64,000 nt of DNA from Oreocharis arfaki (GCA_013398015.1 VZRR01005769.1:1010974-1074973); one strand, 5' to 3'; shown: positions 14,501 through 29,656, counted from the stretch's first letter. Numbers and translations are program-made. Notes: generated from the letters alone by a model not told the origin.

Positions 14501-17500
14501 ATGTCTTCAGCAGACGCTTGAGAAGAGGAAAAGGGGCAGCAAAACTTTTTCTCTCGGAAAAGTTCCGAGAGAACTTTGAGGAGAAAAGCATTGACAGAGT
14601 TGGGGTTTTTTTTTCCTCTTTTAAGAGAAAACATTTTTTGGAGTTTTTATACTGAAGAGGATTTTCTTAGTCCTAAAGTATACTGAACTCTGATATTAAT
14701 TGTAAGTCTTGATTTAATGAATGGATGGAATTTATCAGGCCTAGGATACATTTTGTTTCTTGAAAAACATTTTGCCACAATTTTTTTTCAATAGTTCCAC
14801 AAACTTATGTAAGGTTAGCAACTATTTAGATGCACTGCATTATTGAGACAAATACCCTGGAGCTTCGACACTGCTTTCAGCATACAATTTTGCTACAATA
14901 TAATTCTCCATTTAACTTTTTTGCCATAATATCCATTTCTTGTTAAAATTAATTCTTTATTTATGGGAATAATCTATTCAATTCTATGCTCCATAGCCTA
15001 ATTACCTAACAAAGATAAACTTTGTTCCTTTTGGAGTAGACTTCCCTGAGGGCCCGGATTTCAAGTCCATAAAACCAGTACAGTTCTACAGAAATCAGAC
15101 ACGCTTTGAGAGGACACTACCCTGAACTTGGGGCCATTGTCTTGAAACTGAAGTCAGTAAGAGAGGCTACTTCGGTTGGCCCCAAATACAGTTCCTTAAT
15201 GACTGTAGTGTAGGACAAAGGACTAATGGGGTAATGTCTCACCCTGTTCATCCTCACCCTGAGGATGCACAGAGGCCTGAACAGCAGCTGATTGCTGCCA
15301 GGGCATTGCTCCATTCCTCAGTTGTCTCAGAAGAGGGGTCTTTGTGCCTGTCTTCCAGTTAACGGCATATATTGCCACTTGCAAGGGAAAAATAATTTCT
15401 CATCTCTCAAGCAAAAAGCAGTGAAGTATTATTATTTCACTGATTGCTTACACTCAGATACAATTACAACTAAGTTAAAGCATAAGAGGCCCAGAACAGT
15501 CCTGATGACCTCGGTCTGAACAGACGTAAGACCATAAACATCCAGGCAAACAAATAACCTTTGAGTTCCATTAGTCACAGAAATTAGGATGCTGAAATGC
15601 TCAAGCACTTGCAGAATCAGACATTTTGCTTGTAGTCACCTCTAAATACGGCATAAAGACTGGGTCTGGAGGAGTGATTTCGGTACTAAGTTCATTTTTC
15701 CTTCCTGAAACAGTGGAAGTCTTAATGGCAAACCCGTTAAAATTATTTTCATGACACACAGTGAATATTTTGAATATATCAAGTCAAGGTTTCAATTAAA
15801 TATGTTCATATCATGTCAAGCTTAGCAATTTGTTGGAGAATCTTTACCTAATTTGATGTAATTGATGTTAAAGCCTTTCCTCCTAATACACTGTTTGTGG
15901 ATCCCTTTTAAATGTGGATAAGAAGAAATGGATTTGTAGATGTTTTTAATTGATTCCAAAGGGAATAGCTACCACAGAATCTGCTGACGAGTTCTGTGGG
16001 GGTCTAGACTCCAATCATTCAGCATCTATATTTTTAATGACAAGATGCTTCAATGTTTAAAAAATGAATTTGAATTATGAACACAGGTAATTAATGCCTG
16101 CTCTCTCCTAACATCAATAACCACCAAGCCTTCAGTTAGGGCAAGGACCTCTGTGTTGGCTTAGAGATTCAAATTGCATAAAAACTCAATGTCAGTAAAG
16201 CTGCATTCAAGGTCTTTGAAAGCTTCAGTCAGACACTGCATGTTAAATCCTTGATTTTCATTTATAGAGGAGAGATATCAGCACATCACATACAGCATAC
16301 TGCATAAATTGTCACCACTGGTTATTTTGGCATTTGTTCTTCCTCAGTTTTCATATAGGTCAATATTTATTCAAAACTAAATAGTGTTAATCCTTTAGCC
16401 ACCCCCATGGTAGTCATCCTCTCTGTGTGAAGAATCTCACTGACTCCAGGAGATGGAATTGTATGACTGAAAGTTGCTCAGAATTAATAATGATCAGGCT
16501 CGTCATTTGTAGTGCGATTTAAGCCTACCTTTGGGTAATAAGAAGCAAATCTCTTGGGATGCTGCTGATGTTGATTCACTGTGTAACAACTGGACAAGAT
16601 ATTTAACAACAAAACTTAAAAACAGCAATGTTGTTACACATCACATAGCTGCAGCTTGATTTAGTGAATGCCCCATATTACATTCTGTAGATTCATCTGT
16701 CCAAACTCTGTTTGACAGAAATGTAGCCTATAGGATATACTAAGTAATCTGTCACTTCTCTTCAACAATGGCAGGGACTTAAAAGAAATATTTCTACTAG
16801 TTTTGGCTACTACACTCCAAAAACCAGCTGTGGACTTTGTGTGGAAGCCCTGAGGAGAGGAACAAAAACAATCAGAGGTACAAAAAATATGAGCTATCAG
16901 GAAAGATTGACAGAAGAGAGAATGTACAGCCTAAAGCAGAGAAGTCTATGGTACCACACAATAACAATCTCCAGGTGAAAGTGAAAAGGGGACTGAAGCT
17001 ACATGTGCATAAACAATGTTCTACTGATACACAAACAGGGAAATGCAACAGATTTCTCAAGGATAATGTTTTTCACTGGAGTATTTAAAGGATAAGACAC
17101 CTGCCAGGAATGGCAAGTATAATCAATGTGGTCTTTGGGCAGAGACAGAGTAAAAGAAAACTTCACACTGCTTTATAATGTTACAATTCTACAGCTCTGT
17201 AATTGAAAGATGTTACATAAATTTAAGTGGTTTTTGCATTACTGCATTTTCACTGCCACTTACCATTTAGATGAAATTACAAGCATCACCTGTACAAGGA
17301 ATCTGTAAAAAAAGTCCTATGCAGCAGGATCCTGCCTATCACTACAAAGATTTACTGTGGCTAAAGAGTATCCAAAAAAATCATTGCTTAGAAAGTAGGG
17401 CAAAATAGTGTGCTACTTCCAGCTTGGCAAGGACAGATGGAGATGCACTCTATCCATGCAGGCATGAGCAGAATAGAAGTGACCTGAAGCAGAAGGCCTG

Positions 17501-18395
17501 TTCAGACTGTGAGGTCCCGGTGAAAAAACAGTCCACTTCTTATTTAACTCCTTATGTCCAAAATGTTTCCAAGGCCTCAAGTATTATTCAGGTAAAGTTC
17601 AGACAGAGTATGCCTCTAAAGGTTGAATAGATGGGCACATCTGTTTGTCTGACAGGAAAATGTATGTGTTGCTTGACCCAGCAAACACTTCTTGGAGCAG
17701 TGGAATCATTGCGCAAAATATCTCAGACAATATCTGAAAAGGATCCCCCAGCAACAGATCAAAAATTGGGATATGATGGTACAAAGCCAACAACAAAATG
17801 AGTTTGATAGTTCAAGCTTAGTTAAAGAGGCTTTGTTCAGTTTGATTACTCCAAAATTAGCTGTGCTAACCTGTGCTAAATGACTCTGTCTTGCTATGTT
17901 ACTCATGAGAGATGTTCCTTTATTTTTTTCTTTTCAGTGGAATGAGTTGTATGAGGATACACTCATGAAAAAAAAAAAAAGGAGCTAGTATTTTCAGAGT
18001 GGTATTCTACTCATGAAGGATTTATTCCTTCTTTCTGACTCTGATGATGATAAGGTAACTGGGCACCTTTTTTGCTCAGGTGATATTGCAAAGTTAGTTC
18101 TTACTGACTCAGGCCTAGCAATGTGCCTCCAGTCTTATCTTTCAGAATCATATAATTAAGTTAGTTTCAATCTAACTCTATTTTTTAATTTAAAAAAAAA
18201 GAGATTTCTATCCCATGTTTAACACTTGTAGTGAGATCTGCTGATAGCCTCAGTATCAGTAACATAATTTCTTAGCATCAGATGTTGGCACAGACGAGGA
18301 ACATATCCCTGTATCCATCAGAAAAGACTTTATCCTCTCTCATAAAGAGATCCTTGGGTTAGTACTGGTACAACAGTCTGGCCAATCTGTTATAA
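11506..18395. other. intergenic DNA, no gene recognised
   Basis: This long AT-rich stretch has scattered short ORFs on both strands, the longest about 149 codons on the minus strand at 13938-14387. None shows a domain, signal peptide or plausible exon borders. I see no repeats beyond short homopolymers. Confidence 0.55.
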
Positions 18396-18445
18396 GATTT
18401 CTGTTGGAAATATTAGCTCTGATTTCTGTTGGAAATATTAGCTCT
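18396..18445. repeat. perfect 25-bp tandem duplication, two copies
   Basis: The 25-bp unit at 18396-18420 is repeated exactly and immediately at 18421-18445. Both copies start GATTTCTG and end TTAGCTCT. The absence of any mismatch suggests a recent slippage or duplication event, or an assembly artefact. It lies in non-coding DNA, 37 bp before an ATG that opens a 180-codon chance ORF. Confidence 0.95.
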
Positions 18446-21400
18446 AGTCCTAAAAGCTGCATAATTACATTAGTGTTGTTCCATGCCTGAGGGAACAAGC
18501 TCTGCTTCTCTGCTGTGTGACCAGCCGGAGCTCAGCGCCGCTCCAAACGCTGCACCCGAAGTGGGACCTGGCACTGGCTCGGCAATAACAGCCTCACCCA
18601 GAAGAGTTTTCACTCTGGTAAAATGGTGCCACGTTATGAACCACAAAAGAAGCAGACTGAGTTTCTGTAAGTCCAGATTCTCCAAGTTCCCAAATCTCCC
18701 TGTAAAATCAGTAGAAACTTTAATATTGTTGAAAATCAGATGCAGTGCCCGTATCATGAGGGCATCTGGAATGCTAGTCACACAAGTCTTGCTTACTCAC
18801 AGCACTGTCTCCGGATATTTTTATAAAATCTACATTCTCAGCAATAAAATATGTGTTGCTATGGGGCATCTGTTCATGTTTTTATGTGAACTGATAATTA
18901 CCCTGGAGTTCCTTCTGTCTAAAAAAATGGTAGAGTTTTACAGTGAGCCTATAAACAATTATCAGTTAAATGTAAGGATAGTCCTGAATTTATATGAGAA
19001 AAAACAAATATATGGGGTAAATTAGTGCAAACAGTAATCCAGGTAATTGCAGGTATGAATCATATATTTTACACATGTGACAAAATACAGTTTTGTCCCT
19101 TAATAACCTTGTAAGCTCAGCTCTCCTCTGAGCTCTAGACACAGGACTTTCACCTGTCAGCTCCCAGACCTCACAGCAAAGTGTCCTAGGCTGGGTACAT
19201 CTCACCCTGCTTTTCTCTGACCAACAAATGCCAGGCAAGTGATAGAAACAGAACATCATTCAAAACACATAGGTAGATAGGTAGATTTTATATGTTTGAG
19301 ATGATTCTATTATGACATTCACAAACCTCAAACACTGTAGAAATATAATATTTACTATGAATAAGACAGGAAAAGGAAAGTAAAATAAACTATGTTTGCA
19401 CCTAACTCACACAGTGCAAACATTAACCCTGTGAGGCAAAATCCACAAGATCAGTGAGTCTCTTGTGGTCCAGCTTTTTAATTTATGTTTGATCTTTTTG
19501 CCCCCCAAACACCCCAGCACTACCATAACCACTGCTACAGATGCTGTTTGTTAACTGCCCCCTCACATTCTTTTGGTGAGTCCAGTCATACTCCTCAGTA
19601 TGAAATTTGTCTGCCTCCATTATCTCACCCCTCAAATGCAGTTACATAAAAGGTCTCTGATAATGTTACCAACAGTTTCAAAGTTACATGGGGAATTTTT
19701 GATCCTGGATTTTTTTCATGTGTCACAGGACTCTGAGTGGGGATAAAGCCTTTTCTTTAGGACTGGCTTCCAAATCTGCCTCAGGATCCTACCTTAAAAA
19801 AAAAATCAGGATTTACAACCTACTTATTCTGATTAGAGGTTTCGGTCTGTGTCCAGTTCATTTTTCCTTTAAAAAAGATAGGGTTCATATTTTCTTACAG
19901 CTTCCCAACTTTGTTCTGTTCTGTGTCCGATGTAATTGATGACAGATTAATGCCCATCTGTCACAGTTACACACTGTTCATTTTTAGTGTAAATATTCTG
20001 TGCTTACTCTTCTGGGTGTTACAACCTGAAAAGAACCAAATCCAAATCTGTAATAATAACATTACCAGAATTAGATATCAATGACAAGTCAAGGAAGCAT
20101 TGCATATGCATATACATATGTGCTTTGCAACACCATGGTCAGACAGAGAAAAATACCAGTGGCTCTAGGATAAGGGTGTATGCAACAGAAAGAACCACAA
20201 AACTGGGGAGCAAGGACCTTGGAACTACAGGAAGAAAAGGGGGCCAGAGACTCTGCAGACAGACATATGGATGGTCATTAAAACAGATGTGTAGCTGCCC
20301 CTAAGGATAGCACAGGCAGAGTATCTTTATCTATACAACAGCAACAAAAGCAATTTGTTGTCTTTATGCTGTACTTCAGAATCAAGTGTGCAGAACTTAT
20401 GGCTCAGATCCTATCCTGAACTCGTGTCTTAATACTGTGGTAGTGGCATGCAAGTGTTTAGTACTGTGGTATTACTGTCTTACTACCATAGCCACAACTG
20501 TGTTTTGGTGCCTGATTATGCATGACTGACCTGATCACCTCCTCTTGAGGCCTGACTTAACTCTGCTTGTAGCAATTGATGGAGGATGTAGACAATCTAG
20601 GAAACCATGCAATACTGAAAATATGACATGAGGATGAAACATCCTCTGTCTGGCTTGCGTGATCTAGCTGCAGTTCAGTCCCACAACCTAAGTATCCTAC
20701 TGAAACATTTGTCTTTTTGCCTTCACCATTTGGTACTAACAGTTTTAGGTACCCAAACAACCTATGAAATCAGGAGTCAGTACCAGATTCTGTAACAGAC
20801 CCATAACAACAAAAATTGAGCCATGGATTGATAGGATTACAAGCTTTGTGTTGTCACCTGTAGGACACAGGAAAATGAATTCTCAACTAGAATCATGGAT
20901 CTCACAATGGGGTCCCATTACATGAACAGAGGATGTTTTCCATGGGCCATTAGAAAATGCACAATGAGTTTTTGATGTCTAAGTGTTAATATGAAATGAG
21001 AAATTCAGTTACAGGAATCCAATGTGTTCAAAAGATGAGCCATTTGGGTATCGCAGTGTACAGGAGAAGAAACCAGAGGTAGGATAGAAGACACTGAAAA
21101 TAAAACCAAGGACGACAAGGCAAAAAATAAAAGGATAAAAGAACCCCAGCAAAGTAGAACAAAGAAGGAGAAGATTAAACAAAAGAAGATTAAAAAATAA
21201 TTAGAACCAAAGACCAGAAGGTGAACTATGGGAATTGAAACAGAAGGTAGAAAAAAACGAATGCTGACAAGGTAGCTGAAAAGAACTCTGAGCAGCAGTA
21301 ATGCTGAGGTTTCTAGAAAAAGGAACATAACATAATAAAAATGAATAACCAATCCTTGTTAGAGGAAGCAAGAGCTAAACTAGAATTAAATGAAGCCCAG

Positions 21401-24400
21401 GCTACTTTCAAGTTGCACTGGAAGATAAAAAGCAGAATCAGAGCAGAAATGCGATCACATGCTGTGTTACCAGGAAATATGACAGTCTGAAAACATTTTT
21501 TAAAATACCGACTTAAAAGCATAAGCATAAAAAATAGATATTGCAACAGCTGTACAAGTGAGGAATAACACCTTGGAGATATCTAGTACGACCCAAATTT
21601 TGTAGAACTTAATGTGAATACACAAGAATATCATACACTCTCTTCATTAACAAGAGTATGCAAATTAGTAACATGAAAACAAAAAAAAGAAATGGTAAAA
21701 CTATCACCAAATTAATTTCCAAATCAAGGACTAAATAGCAAGTCACTATTGAAGCAGAATTGGATACTGATCATGTTAGAACAACCAAAAAAGGATGTAG
21801 GATCCTTAAATAGGAAAACCGTACAAGTCAGGTAGTAGCATTGGAAGAACATCCAGAGCTAAACAGTGAAGATCAATCTTTAATTGATCAACCAGCCCCA
21901 ATGAATTTTAGCTGGACTTTACTTACTCAAAAATGCAAAGTAACCCTAAAGGTAAAAGTGTATTAAGGAAGAGAACTTGACAGGTTTGACACTTCATTTA
22001 AGGTGCTGGCAAATTTTTGGTACATTTTTTCACACTGCAGAATAAAGAGCAAATGAAAATCACCAAGGCATACACACAAGAAAATAAACTATTGGGTACC
22101 AGAGCCAGGGTTTAGTGACTGAGAACTTTGGCAAATATTTGTAAAGAGGGTTTCACACTAGCCATACATGAAGCACTGAACCAGGCTGAAGAGACAACCA
22201 AGCTCAGTAAATCGAATAACCATGAAATTGGAGAATTTCATAGATAGTATTTGAAGAGCTGAAGAAATTTTACAAGAACAATGTGGGAGTTAAAATCCTA
22301 CCAGATTAATAATTGGGGGGGAGGGGTGGAAAACTATTCAAGTGGTAGCCTTCTCTAATCAATGTCCAAAGGGTCAAAAAGATTTTACAGGTGAATATAA
22401 TCATGGATAAGACTGTAACAGATGCAGCTGCATATCCAGCAAACAGGATGAAAGTGTTAGCCTGGTCCTAAAAGATTCTGCAGACAAAAGCATGGGATAG
22501 CAAAAGAAATAGGAAAGGAATAAAGAGAGGAATTAAGTGTTTTATTGTTATTGTCAGACGTATGTGAAATCCATGGAGAGAAGACTACGTATTTGAAATC
22601 ACCATGGAAAACTGAAAGGTTTTTCATATATAAAGACTTGCATATTGCACAAATCAACTTACATATTCCTTTGAACACAAATTTTTGAATTATCAGCTGG
22701 GAGATATTTCGGGTTAAATCCATGCAGACAAGGAATTTAAAAATATGTGAGTACAATGGAAAGATAGATACTGATAACTAAGTTTATTGAGAAGTGTGTG
22801 GGTAGTGAGTGGGGCATTAAATAGTATAGGTCTCAGATGCTCATCTAATGTATTTGGATTTATCATTGATAGGCAATGGCATGATGAAAGCATTTATATA
22901 GGAAAATGGAAGTTTACACTTTCTAGAACATAACAAAGTAGCCTCATAGTCTTTCTAACATCTACTTTTTGTTAGTTTCAAGTGTTATAAAAACAGCACA
23001 AGAATTTATCTGTATTGTTACCTGGCCTTTGTGATGATCTGGTATGCAAACCTTGTTACAAAAGAAAATTTTCCAGAACTTAAAAAGATAAAAATGAAAA
23101 AAGTTGGCTTTAGTAAGTTCTATTTCAGAAGGCTGCACACCCTCACATGAAGTTTTACAACATTATATTTGTGATCAAGGACAGTTTCTGTAGTGTTGTA
23201 TTTGGAATATTTTAAAATAAATACGTGTAAGTTAAAGGCCTTGTGTTTGTCTTAAGAAATACTAAGAAATGGTCAAGGCCATAAATTCTCTAACTGTGGA
23301 GATATACTGATAATCAAAATACTACAAATCTGTATGTGCAAGCATGTACTAATTCAGTAGAAAGATTTTTTGGTTTTCAAGGAGCTAATCAAGTAGCTTT
23401 AGAGATGTCCAACAATTGTTCTCTTGCTTCGGGAAAATAACAGCAAATATCCATCACCATGAAGAATCACTCAATGCAAAAGTTATCTTTTTCAGTCTGG
23501 AAAAAACACTCACTTTATGTACTTTGTCATGTGGTATCTTGGCAGTTAGATCACACTTTGTAATTGAAAACCAAACTTTATCCAAAGATGTTTGGTGCTC
23601 TGTGCCCTCAGCCAGATGGCTTCAAGTGCATAATAAAACTTACACTTTTGCCATTATTGTAATTGAAAATAACACACTGGCTTTGAGCTCATTTTAAACT
23701 ACTCCAGCTGAGCCAATGGATTGAAGAATTTATGGAAAAATCCTTATACCTACATCTATAATGAACTATTCAATAATAGAATTCCAGCAAAATTAAGGGA
23801 AGCTTCAAAAAATTCAGGAAAACATTAAAACGTGGGCATTACAATTTGAAACAATAAATAGTGATGTTTTTATAGGATTATATATTTCGCAGTTCCACAG
23901 CATCTAACCTACTGCATGTATTAGTTCATCCACTTATTCCATTGTTAATAATACAGGTTGGGAATCTTCTAGGTATCATTGTAACATTAAAATGTTTATT
24001 GAAAAGTTTTGCGTATTACAGCCGTGTTATTTGCAAATAATTATCTAAAGGTCAGTATCTGGTGAGGCAAGACCAAAGCATTCTAAATGCTATCCAAGCA
24101 GCAGGCATACAGCAATAACCAGCCAATGCAGGTTAGAGAGTGCATGGTTTAGGCAACTGAATCAAAAGGCCATAGTTACCTGAATATATCTCTGTAATGA
24201 AGAGGTGTTTGAAACCCAAATGGGACAAATGTAGGAGAAAGCAATCCTAACAGAGCAGCAGGGACCAGAAAACCAGGTACCAGAGACCCCTGAATGCTGA
24301 ATGCAGGATGAGGAGGGGACCAGAGACCAGACAGGCATTACAGCTACCCACCAATACAGATGTGTGACAGTGAAACGAAGCTGTACCTACAACAGGTACC

Positions 24401-27400
24401 ACACATGGGCTCGTTTCAAGGTGCGTTTATTGTAAGACTGCCACGAGAGCAACTGGTTGCCCTTACCCTGTATTTCAGAGCCACATATGCCCACTATGTG
24501 GTAAATAATGAGTCAATCCTTTAAAGGGACCTGTGTTTAGGTGTTTGGCCTAACATTTTGTTGATTGAATTGGGCTGGTTTGGCTGGATGCTTTTGAGGA
24601 GTAACTGCTATATTTAGATGCATGAGAGGTGACTGGCTGGAGAAATAGATTAAAACCCTGCTTTTTTGTCCTTCGTCTTTGAAGTCTGCAGTTTTTGTGT
24701 CTGTGTAGGTCAAGAATTTCAGAGTCCTAAGTAAGAATGTTAACCTCAGAAGACTGGTTGCCTCAAGACAAGGACAGATTTGACGGGTTCAGAGGGCAAA
24801 ACAAATGAAAACACAGTGATGGTGAGGCCATCAGCTTTGGAACTATTCATTTAGGAGTAATTTGTCATCAGTGTTAGGAACTCTGTGTTGATGCTTGAGC
24901 ATTTAATGTGATTGCAGAGATGTTTTAAAACAACTTCCAATACAAAATGGAATCAAAGAAGCTTGTGGAGCTCTTCAGCAGAGAAAAATCCCTACTGAGC
25001 TATATAGAAGTGTGTTATAAATGAACACGTAGTGTCTGAGCTGTGACCAAATGTCCATTGCTAGCCAACTTTATTTTGTGGCGGATTGATCTCTCTTCTT
25101 TCAAAGCTCAGCATTCATAAATCGTTCTGGAAAACCTCAAAGTTATTTGAAAAGGTCTATAACAATATACATTTCTCTATGCAAAATGGCTGTTTAACAA
25201 GATTGTCTCCTTGAACTTTTCACATGATTGTGACAGCCACTTTCATTAACTAATGGAAGTTTTATAGCGGATTTTCTCACTACTCCCACATTACTGTTTA
25301 CTGTTATTTTATGGAGAATACTTTACCAATTGGGTCTTTGAAACAAAGGAAAAGATATTTGGTGACATTCCCAGACTGCTATGTGCCTCGTTAGCCAGGC
25401 TGCCCAAGAGACAGCTTGCAGGAGAACCCCAGCTCACATGGGCTGCAAAGCTGTGCCGCAACTAATTGGCCTGTGGGGGTTAATTCAACAGTCATTATGG
25501 TCACTGCTGAAAAACTTGTTTTGTGTTAGCCTTGCTTAGATTAAAATTAGGAAGAACAGAAGCTTCATGAGGAATTGTTCCTCATTAGTCATGGTGCAGA
25601 CAGCAGAAGGATAGTGCATGTGTGCAGTTAGATTTTACAATAATAGTGATCATTTAAGAGAAAAAGGAAGTGAGAAGTTTAAGGAGTACGTGGTTTGAAA
25701 GGCATCTGAGGCTTCATGAACCCAACATCCATCATACTGTAGCTGGATGAGTTTTGGAACTGACCAGGAACTGACTCTTTTCTCAAGTCACCAGCAGAGA
25801 AAGTGTTCACTTGCTATTTTAGGAAACGTCCCTTGTATTCCATCTGGAGAATCCCTGGGTAATTTTATGTTAAATGGTTGCATTCCCTCAGGGCAGCAAG
25901 TAAAGATGTTTTCAATTGCCTTATGAGAGACTAGAAAGGAAGAAAAAATACCTGGAGAAAAGAAGACAGCTAGTCTACAGCTAAGTGTAGACTAGCATTT
26001 AAGAAAGCAGAAAAGTGTGAGTAACAGAAGTGAAGGAATGATTTATCTTTTCTTTTTCCAAGTTATATGTCTTTGTGAAGTCTCTGTTGCAAAAGACAAA
26101 CCTCGAGTTTGCCTGATTTGCCATTTTTCATTTTGTGCAGGAAAGAGAGTAACATTTCTCCTAGCAACTAAAGATTTTTTTCTCCAACAAGTTATAAATG
26201 TGGAAAAAAAATAAATAATAAATGTTCTGACTTTGGACTTTGGTAGAAAATCTCATTTTTACAGTCAAGCATCATCTTTCAGAGCAGTAAGAAAAAAGAA
26301 AGATATTTACAAATGTCTATTTTTTACCAGAAAAAGTAGCTTTCATTTTCAGTGAAGTTTCAGAACTTCACAGAACCGTGAATACTTTTTTATCAGTCGA
26401 AAAACCATTTTGTACATTCCTAAATGTGACACAATGAACACTTCCCACCTTTTGAAGATGGGTCATCCTGCTGAACCAGGGTCATCCAAGGTAAGTGTAC
26501 TATCCTCAGCAGTAACAGTGTGAAGCTTATGATTGATCATTTCTATACATGGGTTAAAGGCATGAGACTGCATTTTTCTTCCAGATGCACTCATTACATT
26601 GCACAAAAATTGGTGGGAAAAAAATCAGCCTTGCGACACACAGTATGTCACGTCTCTAATTGATACGGCTTGTGCTTACTTCAAGATTAAATTTGATATA
26701 GTGGTTGTGCGTTGTTGACTAAGAGCTGTTTTGACTCTGGCTGTGTGGTTTCATAGCAGCAACATTCACTTTAATGCATACTGGCACTGCTGTAATTAAA
26801 TTTAATTCATAAAAGAAAGCTAATTTTAAAAAATTTTTAATTTCATTTTGTTTCTATATAAACGCTAAAACTGAAAAATCTAAGCACACATAGTCACAGC
26901 AGGAGCCAAGGAACTAAATAGGCAGTTCTACCTCCAGACCCCTTAAATTGGCTACTGTTGAGGCATATCATCTACATCAAAAAGACAGAATTCCAGCAGA
27001 GTATGTCCTCATTCATTACTGTGGCAAGTGAGGAGATGCACAATCAGATTACAATTACACTACGTAGATGCAAGGGATCAGAATAGGACCTCAAAGACAT
27101 ATACTCTGGGCTTCTCAAGTAAAAGATACCCTAAATGTTATGCAAAATATTATGTGGCATTTAATCTTCTAAGAGATTTAGAGAAAATGTCTTCTACTTT
27201 ATACATTTAAAGGAAAAAGTCTTTTGTTCATCACATTGGACAGAACTTTTATCCTTAAACTGTCAAGATGACAAAGGCATCAGCATACATTTAAATTCCT
27301 TACCTCGAAAGATGGTAAATGATGTATGCAAAAGAAAACCACATTGCACAAGAAATTTCTTTACACAGGAATTGTACCATGGAATAAAGTTAATGTAAAA

Positions 27401-29612
27401 AAATAGGTGTGTTTTTTTTAAGCTAATGTTAATGCATGATGAAGTCAAGTGCCAAAGAAATCCAGCCAACCACATGCTTTTTTTTTTATAAGAAAATGGC
27501 ATGCTTTTTTTCAGATAGAAATTTTTTTTGCTTTGCTTTTGCTCATATTGATGGACTGTGAAGGTCAAGAAGAGATTGATCCACAGAGGCCAGTAAAAGT
27601 TAGAAGTAATTTAATTAGAGTTGTCCAAATCTGAAATATCTTCTAATCCGATTATGTACTTATTTCTTGAGGGACAGTGTGTGGGCATCTATACTTGCTA
27701 TAGAAAGATCTTTTCTTGTAATCTAAAAGGATTCAGTTATCAACTCTTTTTTAAGAAGGAGAATGAGTCAAGAAAATAAAAAGTCAAAGAATTTTTCCAT
27801 AGTTAAAAAATAGAGTGTGCTTATATTAGTTTATATTTCAAATTAACTGCATGTATGTGTATGTGTATTTTGTACATTATACTACATTAAACAGTCTTTT
27901 GGGGTCCAGTAAGTGGAGGCACAGTTGCTAAGATGCGTCATGTGAGGATCTATTTTCGTGCTGTGCTTGCCTGCCTTATGTAGCTGGTTTGATTCATGGT
28001 AACAAAGGGCATAGTCTGGGACATTTAGAGATGTAATTTTGTCTAAATCTCTTAATATAAAATAGACAAAATGCTTTCTGTGAAGAGGAAGGGTGTCATC
28101 CATCAAACATTTTTAATCCCTGCTTTGCCATGGTCATCCTTTGAGGGTTTTAAGGGTACAAAATGTACAGTAACTGTGCGTACAAAACCTGAGGTGACTC
28201 TTAACAACTGTGAAAGCAAATGAGTCATCATGTGAAGGTGAATATGCTGTAAATGGGAGCAGAGAGGCTGGGAAGCAAACTGGAGTATTGACTAAGGGCC
28301 GTGCTGTCTGCATCACAGAGCCCTGAGCTGCAGGGAAAGGTCTTCTTCCACTGCCCCAAAATAGTAGTGCTACAGCGAGGTTTCTAAGAATGCATCCCAC
28401 CCTCAGACAAGCAGGAATTGCAGCACAGGAGAAGAGACTTGCTTGAAAACTGTTCACTAGAAATCTTGAGGTAAAGTAGGTTTGGATGTATAGAAAGCAC
28501 AGGAGAGCAAGTCCCTTCCTCTCCCTGTGCCTATTTGTAGAACCAAAACAGAAACAAAGGGGTTTTCTTGATGAACAAATTACATTTTTTAAAATTCCCC
28601 TTCCTTTCTCTTCTTAAATCCAGAGCCAGAAATAGCAGTGATGAAACTCTGTGAGAAAGACCACTCTTGCTCTTCTGGGAAATACCGTCGTTATCTCTAT
28701 AAAGTCTGTTGCTGTAAGATTTGGAGATGTTTTGCTGACTGCAGAGATCTGGATGTTCTTCAGATAAGGAATTGAAAGTCTGTCTCATTACCAGATGCAA
28801 ATCTCCATTCTAAGGTCCATCCATTAACAGGTTAGACTGTTGAAGTACATTGAAGTATAACTATTGTACAAATCTGGTCGGGTGTCCTTGACATGAGAGT
28901 TTGCAGCACTGCTTTCAAGAGATTTATAAATATGAATGGACTGGTGATGCCAGCCAACATGATTAAGATGCTCCCTAAATCAACACTACCACTGAGTTGC
29001 ACACAAATGGCACAGAAATAATTTTGTTTTGATAAATAAAATGTCAGAGATAAAAATCCCTGTGAACCAAGTGCTGTGCCTCCTGAGCTTTTACTTTTTT
29101 ACCTTAGATGAGCAACTGATACAAACGGCAATTAAGGGCTTACTTTAAGCAAGAACTTAAGTTCCATATGCTCAAGTGCTTTGCCAAGCAGGAATGAAGC
29201 TACTCATATATTTAAATAATTGTCTTGCTATTAGACAAAGAATGCAAGATTTATATCCATGCAAATTTATCCACATACAACAGTTTTGCAAATCAAGAAA
29301 TGTGTTGTATTTTTTTGAGCTTGCTGCATCCTGGGAAATGGAGAATATATTCTTCTGTCTCTCGATATTTCACTGCACAACTGAATTTCTTGAAGAGTAT
29401 TGGGCAGACCATGTATTCCTAATGATAAATATGCCAGCATGATGACAGCTGGTTTTACCTTGAACATTTCCCTGGATAGTGAATTTTTTCTAAGCTGATA
29501 ATAATATGGCTCAGGCCCCCAGAGGGGAAAAAAATACTTTCCTAGGAGCTGTGTTAGTCCGTGTTGAATGAGGGCTCTAAAAGTAAGAAGTCACACGAAT
29601 GGTTTCTTAGAC
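18446..29612. other. intergenic DNA, no gene recognised
   Basis: This is about 11 kb of mostly AT-rich sequence. From about 21,000 to 22,800 the plus strand is distinctly A-rich and purine-rich, which might be the remains of an old transposon, but I could not identify a family. The 180-codon frame at 18483-19025 changes abruptly from GC-rich to AT-rich and has no recognisable domain. A G run lies at about 22314-22323. No exon or RNA gene was found. Confidence 0.5.
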
Positions 29613-29656
29613 AAAAAAAAAAAAAAAAAAAAAAAAAGAAAAAGAAAAAGAAAAAG
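29613..29656. repeat. A-rich simple repeat: A25 followed by (AAAAAG)n
   Basis: Twenty-five consecutive A at 29613-29637 are followed by about three AAAAAG units. It could be a plain microsatellite or the decayed poly(A) tail of a retrocopy. The sequence just upstream shows no recognisable retrocopy body, so I prefer the simple-repeat reading. Confidence 0.9.

Noticed and set aside
18483..19025. 180-codon plus-strand ORF starting with ATG
   Set aside because: It has no recognisable domain, and composition switches from GC-rich to AT-rich within the frame. There are no splice or promoter features nearby. A chance ORF is more likely, though transcript data could overturn this.
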